Shown here: positions 60,554-64,000 of the stretch, in pieces | Numbering within the stretch: position 1 is the stretch's first letter | Layout of the letters: each line of letters opens with the position of its first letter | Assembly (NCBI GenBank): GCA_964654415.1 | Contig: CAZZIP010000013.1 | Location: 7,930 to 71,929 of the forward strand | Origin: Methylohalobius sp964654415 | Lineage (GTDB): Bacteria; Pseudomonadota; Gammaproteobacteria; Methylococcales; Methylothermaceae | DNA length: 64,000 nt | Reading direction: 5' to 3' | Translations under genes and position numbers: made by a program | The notes under the pieces: generated by a model | What the model was told of the DNA's origin: nothing | Databases searched by the model: none | Seen by the model: only the letters and a program-made list of their open reading frames with translations

Positions 60554-61696
60554 ATGCCTACCGAAAACCAATTCTCTCCGACCCCTACGCTGTCTCAGTG
60601 GTTCTTCAAATGGGTCCGGCGTATTTTCCCTACTCCCCAAGCCATCGCACTGACCGCATTGCTTGCCCTCGGCTTCCTAGCGGTCGTATGGCTTTCGGAT
60701 ATGTTGATGCCGGTTTTCGCCGCTTTGGTGATCGCCTATCTTCTGGAGGGGTTAGTAGCCATATTGGAGCGCTGGAAGGCTCCGAGGCTGGTAGCGGTAT
60801 GCACAGTATTTATGGCCTTTATGGCGATGCTCCTATTTAGCATCATCGCCTTGCTGCCGCTGCTTTTCCAACAGTTGGGCCAACTGGTCCAGCAACTGCC
60901 CATCATGGTGACTCAGGGGCTGGCACTGCTCAATCGACTGCCTGAACTCTACCCGGAATTCATCAGCCAGCATCAGGTCAACGAACTGATATCAGCTATT
61001 CGGTTGGAACTGATAACTGCGGGACAAACTCTGTTGACTTATTCGTATGCCTCATTGGTCAACGTCATTTCGATCATCATTTACGTCATCCTGGTGCCGG
61101 TTTTGGTATTTTTTTTCCTCAAGGACAAACAGAAGATCTTGACCTGGTTCCAACAGTACCTACCCAAGGACATTCATTTGACTGCCCAAGTGTGGCGTAA
61201 CGTTGACGCCCAAATTGGCAATTATATCCGCGGCAAAGCGATAGAAATCCTGATCGTGTTTTTGGCCAGTTACGCAACTTTCTCTCTGCTGGGACTCAAT
61301 TACGCGCTGTTGCTCTCGGTATTGGTGGGATTGTCAGTGATCATCCCCTACATCGGTACTATCGTGGTTACTTTCCCTATCCTGATCGTAGCCTACTTTC
61401 AATGGAGCCTGACTAGCCCTTTTTGGTATGTCACTACGGCCTATTTCGTGATCCACGCGATAGACGCGCTGCTCTTAGTGCCAATTTTGTTTTCGGAGGT
61501 AGTCAACCTCCATCCAGTCGCAATTATCGTGGCGATCCTATTTTTTGGTGGGCTATGGGGGTTTTGGGGAGTGTTCTTCGCCATTCCGTTGGCGACCTTG
61601 GTAGAAGCCGTCCTGAGCGCTTGGCCCAGGAATCAAAATCACCAACGCGCGCAGTACAGCTTAGATAAAGAAGTCAAACGGCCTGCAATGCCTTGA
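60554..61696 (+). CDS. AI-2E/PerM-family membrane permease
   Basis: The 380-residue product has seven to eight membrane segments and the family features: IAYLLEGLVAILERWKAPR near 58-76, IIYVILVPVLVFFFLKDK near 174-191, and the C-terminal PYIGTIVVTFPI and FFGGLWGFWGVFFAIPLATL. Some relatives export autoinducer-2, others are Na+/H+ antiporters; the substrate here is unknown. It is divergent from nrdA and its end overlaps bcp by 23 nt, tail to tail. Confidence 0.88.
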   Translation: MPTENQFSPTPTLSQWFFKWVRRIFPTPQAIALTALLALGFLAVVWLSDMLMPVFAALVIAYLLEGLVAILERWKAPRLVAVCTVFMAFMAMLLFSIIALLPLLFQQLGQLVQQLPIMVTQGLALLNRLPELYPEFISQHQVNELISAIRLELITAGQTLLTYSYASLVNVISIIIYVILVPVLVFFFLKDKQKILTWFQQYLPKDIHLTAQVWRNVDAQIGNYIRGKAIEILIVFLASYATFSLLGLNYALLLSVLVGLSVIIPYIGTIVVTFPILIVAYFQWSLTSPFWYVTTAYFVIHAIDALLLVPILFSEVVNLHPVAIIVAILFFGGLWGFWGVFFAIPLATLVEAVLSAWPRNQNHQRAQYSLDKEVKRPAMP

Positions 61697-62153
61697 GTTT
61701 CTTCAACACCTCGTCTACATGGCCTTTGACCTTCACTTTCCGCCACTGAGCTACCAGCCGGCCTTTAGGGTCGATAAGGAAGGTGCTGCGTTCGATCCCA
61801 CGGACCTCACGGCCAAACATTTTTTTCTGCTTAAGCACCCCGAATAGAGAGCAGAGAGTTTCGTCCCGATCGGCAATCAGTTCAAACGGGAACTGATGAC
61901 GGGCCTTAAAATTTTCATGGCTTTTGAGGCTATCGCGGGAAACCCCAAAGATGACCGCATTTAGTCGTTCAAAGTCCTGGAAGTGATCCCGGAAGGCAAT
62001 CCCTTCCAAGGTGCATCCTGGAGTGTGATCTTTGGGGTAAAAGTACAAGATCACGTATTTCCCACGCAGATCAGCCAATCTGACGGTCTGACCACCCGTG
62101 GCGAGCGCTTCAAAATCCGGCACCGGTGCCGGCTGAACTGTGGCATCGGTCAC
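61674..62153 (-). CDS. bcp: Peroxiredoxin of the Bcp/PrxQ type (GTG start)
   Basis: Bcp reduces peroxides with thioredoxin. The 159-residue product has the peroxidatic Cys in HTPGCTLEGIAFRD near residue 46. The second Cys, five residues on in E. coli Bcp (PGCTxxAC), is absent; another Cys near residue 95 (ETLCSLFG) is the only candidate partner. So this is either a one-cysteine enzyme or uses the distant Cys. GTG 62153 is chosen; codons upstream overlap gcvR. Order gcvR-bcp is as in E. coli. Confidence 0.9.
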   Translation of the reverse strand: MTDATVQPAPVPDFEALATGGQTVRLADLRGKYVILYFYPKDHTPGCTLEGIAFRDHFQDFERLNAVIFGVSRDSLKSHENFKARHQFPFELIADRDETLCSLFGVLKQKKMFGREVRGIERSTFLIDPKGRLVAQWRKVKVKGHVDEVLKKLKALQAV

Positions 62154-62164
62154 AAGCTTTGCCT

Positions 62165-62695
62165 TCAAAGGATGGGTTTGATCGGTTCTAGGATGGCATC
62201 GACCTGCAGTTGCTCGCAAAAGTCCAGAAAATCGTCTCGCAAGGAAAGCACAGAAATCTCCTCTGGGATCCTCAACAAGAGGTGAATGGTACAAACCGTA
62301 GAATCTACATAGGGCAACTGGTAACAACTGGAACGCAGGTCCTGGACCAGGATCCCCTGAGCACCGAGAAATCGGATCAAATCTGCCAGAATTCCAGATC
62401 GATTCCTGGCCACCACGTCGGCGACGTAAAGTAGTTCGCTATTCTCTTGCTCTTTGGTATCCTCCGGCAACCGCTTAAAAAATACTTGGGCACGTTGCTG
62501 CAGCCCGGTAAGTGAATTCTCCAACCGGGCAAGGTGGTTCCAATTACCCTCTACCAACATGAAGCAAGCATAGCCACTCGCCAACCGGCTCATACGGCTT
62601 TCTAGAATGTGACAAGCGCTCTCTTGGACAGCAGAGATCAACCGCTCGAATAGATTAGATTCCTGGACCTCCAGGGCAGTGATGATTAATTGCAT
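62165..62695 (-). CDS. gcvR: Glycine cleavage system regulator GcvR-like ACT protein
   Basis: GcvR holds GcvA in a repressing state when glycine is low. The 176-residue product has two ACT domains: residues 1-80 (LIITALEVQESNLFERLI...GYACFMLVEG) and 88-170 (LLYVADVVARNRSGILADLIRFLGAQGI). It lies 11 bp before bcp. GcvA and the glycine-cleavage genes are not in the window, so the target is not shown. Confidence 0.88.
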   Translation of the reverse strand: MQLIITALEVQESNLFERLISAVQESACHILESRMSRLASGYACFMLVEGNWNHLARLENSLTGLQQRAQVFFKRLPEDTKEQENSELLYVADVVARNRSGILADLIRFLGAQGILVQDLRSSCYQLPYVDSTVCTIHLLLRIPEEISVLSLRDDFLDFCEQLQVDAILEPIKPIL

Positions 62696-62781
62696 ATTTT
62701 CCCACTGACCGTAAACGCAAACTCTTCCAAATCGGTTAAAATGTGAAAGTTTGACCGACTCATGAAACGGACATCTCCAAC

Positions 62782-63300
62782 ATGTTAGAAATCGAGTATG
62801 AACTCAGGGAGCAGGACCTGACCGCTTTCACTGAGCACCAACTCCAAGACAAAGAGCACTATCTGAAAATTTTGCGCCGCCATCAAATCACCCTCCCTGC
62901 TGTACTCGCCCTATTAGGGCTTGTGGTATGGATCTATTATGCCAATCTCCTAAGCGCTGTTTATATCGGTTTGATTGCCGTATTGTGGCATTATCTATCA
63001 CCCGTACTCGTCAAATACAACATTCGTCATAAGATTCTCAAATTATACAGCGAAGCTGACAAACAACAGTTAGTTGGAAAATACAAACTGCGCTTAGAAC
63101 CTCACACGTTGACAGAAATCCGCGGCACACAAGAAACGCGCATCCCCTGGCGGGACATCCTCAGAATTGAGGTCACAAAGCGCTATGTTTTCATTTATCT
63201 CGATGTAGACATGGCTTTGATCATCCCACGCAAAACCGTCAAAGGTGACATCCACAAATTTATCCAGATCGCAGACAAACGCATTTCTTCAGCTGAATAA
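62782..63300 (+). CDS. YcxB-like membrane protein
   Basis: The 172-residue product resembles the YcxB-like family: two membrane segments (about 38-72, ITLPAVLALLGLVVWIYYANL) and a soluble C-terminal beta domain (YKLRLEPHTLTEIRGTQETRIPWRDILRIEVTKRYVFIYLD) with the typical W-x-x-I pattern. The function is unknown. It stands alone between gcvR (divergent) and the decayed TorD region. Confidence 0.85.
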   Translation: MLEIEYELREQDLTAFTEHQLQDKEHYLKILRRHQITLPAVLALLGLVVWIYYANLLSAVYIGLIAVLWHYLSPVLVKYNIRHKILKLYSEADKQQLVGKYKLRLEPHTLTEIRGTQETRIPWRDILRIEVTKRYVFIYLDVDMALIIPRKTVKGDIHKFIQIADKRISSAE

Positions 63301-63386
63301 TCCATTAACCCAATCCAAAATAGCGGGCTTTGGATTCAAAAAAATTTTCTTTAAATTGGCGACCACATGACAGAGCCGTGTTGTCT
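63301..63386. other. Short non-coding gap
   Basis: I see nothing identifiable here beyond AT-rich sequence between the YcxB-like gene and the TorD pseudogene. Confidence 0.5.
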
Positions 63387-63850
63387 TTATATTTGCCGTC
63401 TCATTAAAAAACCGCCTGTCCCCAGGGAGCCAAGTTTTCCGAATAGCTCCCGCTGACGCGCGTCCCCTTCACCTACCAATAGCGCAAGGACTTCATAAAT
63501 AGCTGCGAGGTGATCTTTCGGCTCAACCAGATCGGAACTTTAACCTCAAGGCTTGAATATCGTCACGCAACCTCGCCAATGGTGCCTCATGCAGATGTCC
63601 CGTCAAATACTAAGAGCCATAAGGCAAAAGTTCCCCACGGGCGGTACCTAAAAGATCATAAAATTCATGCTCCAACAACATAGAGGGATCGATTTCCGCC
63701 GCCTCGGTCAAGCGAGCGCTTGCGCCAACAATATCCCATTCGGTTTTGACGCGCCCTTTATTCTCCGCAACTGTGCCAACATTTCCTACCAGGCAGCTCC
63801 AATAATAGAGCTGCCAACAAAGCATACTGCCTAGCCCTTATGGACTTCAT
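63387..63850 (-). pseudogene. Decayed TorD-family molybdoenzyme chaperone
   Basis: Pieces in different minus-strand frames line up with TorD/DmsD-type chaperones. From ATG 63850 a piece reads KSIRARQYALLAALLLE. Another frame gives LLEHEFYDLLGTARGELLPYGS, then an in-frame TAG (63610-63612) where the family has Tyr, then YLTGHLHEAPLARLRDDIQA. After a second frameshift near 63535 a third frame gives EPKDHLAAIYEVLALLVGEGD and ends at 63387. Two frameshifts and one nonsense codon make the gene inactive. TorD proteins help insert molybdopterin cofactors into enzymes such as formate dehydrogenase; a molybdoenzyme locus may lie beyond the right edge or may have been lost. Confidence 0.8.
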
Positions 63851-63944
63851 CTTCTGTCGTTACCATCAGATTCTGGAGGTGGCGCTCTTCATACAACATC
63901 AATCTGCGCCGCTGATGCTCAACAAAAAACAGCAGGTAGCTGCT

Positions 63945-63974
63945 CAATAAAAAAGCCCCCAATAAGGGGGCTTT
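63945..63974 (-). terminator. Intrinsic terminator for minus-strand transcription from beyond the right edge
   Basis: On the minus strand AAAGCCCCC, a 5-nt loop and GGGGGCTTT form a 9-bp stem (63952-63974) followed by a T-run. It would end a transcript that starts to the right of the window, which is then separate from the TorD pseudogene. Confidence 0.8.
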
Positions 63975-64000
63975 GAATGGGATAGATGAGACGTTTTATT

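Noticed and set aside
63841..63990. Small minus-strand frame (SSYLLFFVEHQRRR...) at the right edge
   Set aside because: It has one hydrophobic segment but runs through a clear terminator hairpin and lacks an ATG, so a gene is unlikely.
1..64000. CRISPR arrays, rRNA genes, prophage or integrase genes
   Set aside because: No regularly spaced repeats, no rRNA sequence and no phage-type genes were seen.

Overview
This window looks like chromosomal core sequence from a gammaproteobacterium. The evidence is gene order: ribF-ileS-lspA, mla-murA-hisGDC-petABC-sspAB, thrS-infC-rpmI-rplT-pheST-ihfA, proA/nadD/rsfS/holA/lptE, glyQS and gcvR-bcp all occur in the arrangements familiar from that class. 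Cytochrome b also carries a PVWY Qo motif and 14 residues between the second pair of haem histidines, which I recall as typical of beta/gamma lineages. No gene here fixes the genus. A methanotroph or a related autotroph is possible but not shown.

Layout. 1-9480 (minus) is one tight co-directional run: murJ, a large VanZ/heparinase-like membrane protein, ribF, ileS, lspA, and an uncharacterised gene cut by the window edge. 9607-13469 is an accessory-looking stretch: an outer-membrane barrel, a decayed IS200/IS605 TnpB tail, a copper oxidase and about 500 bp without genes. 13470-15456 holds mgtE, a DUF2905 gene and panD. 15594-26083 (plus) holds the Mla lipid-transport genes without mlaC, then murA, hisG, hisD, hisC, the cytochrome bc1 genes and sspA/sspB. 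26088-36292 is a mosaic of small operons: a YbdK-like ligase with an M20 amidase, a Crp-family regulator, gloB with a SLOG-type gene, a NUDIX/cupin/SDR/quinone-reductase cluster, an MFS exporter and a Gfo/Idh oxidoreductase. 36321-43340 (minus) holds tRNA-Val(GAC), thrS, infC, rpmI, rplT, pheS, pheT, ihfA and tRNA-Pro(GGG). 43385-45907 is a three-gene unit behind a near-perfect Fur box. 45919-55471 holds housekeeping genes (thiD, thiE, rsfS, nadD, proA, holA, lptE, glyQ, glyS, plsC). 55488-64000 holds a secreted protein of unknown role, nrdB and nrdA with an NrdR box, an AI-2E-type permease, bcp, gcvR, a YcxB-like protein and a TorD-type chaperone pseudogene.

Most genes serve cell envelope work (LspA, MurJ, MurA, Mla, LptE, PlsC), translation (four aminoacyl-tRNA synthetases, IF3, L20, L35, two tRNAs), respiration (bc1) and nucleotide or cofactor synthesis. 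The parts most worth a second look are the Fur-controlled porin / FMN-protein / histidine-rich membrane-protein operon, the double-VanZ plus heparinase fusion inside the murJ-ribF operon, infC with an apparent AUC start, the terminator-like hairpin pressed against the thrS start codon, and two decayed loci (TnpB, TorD).
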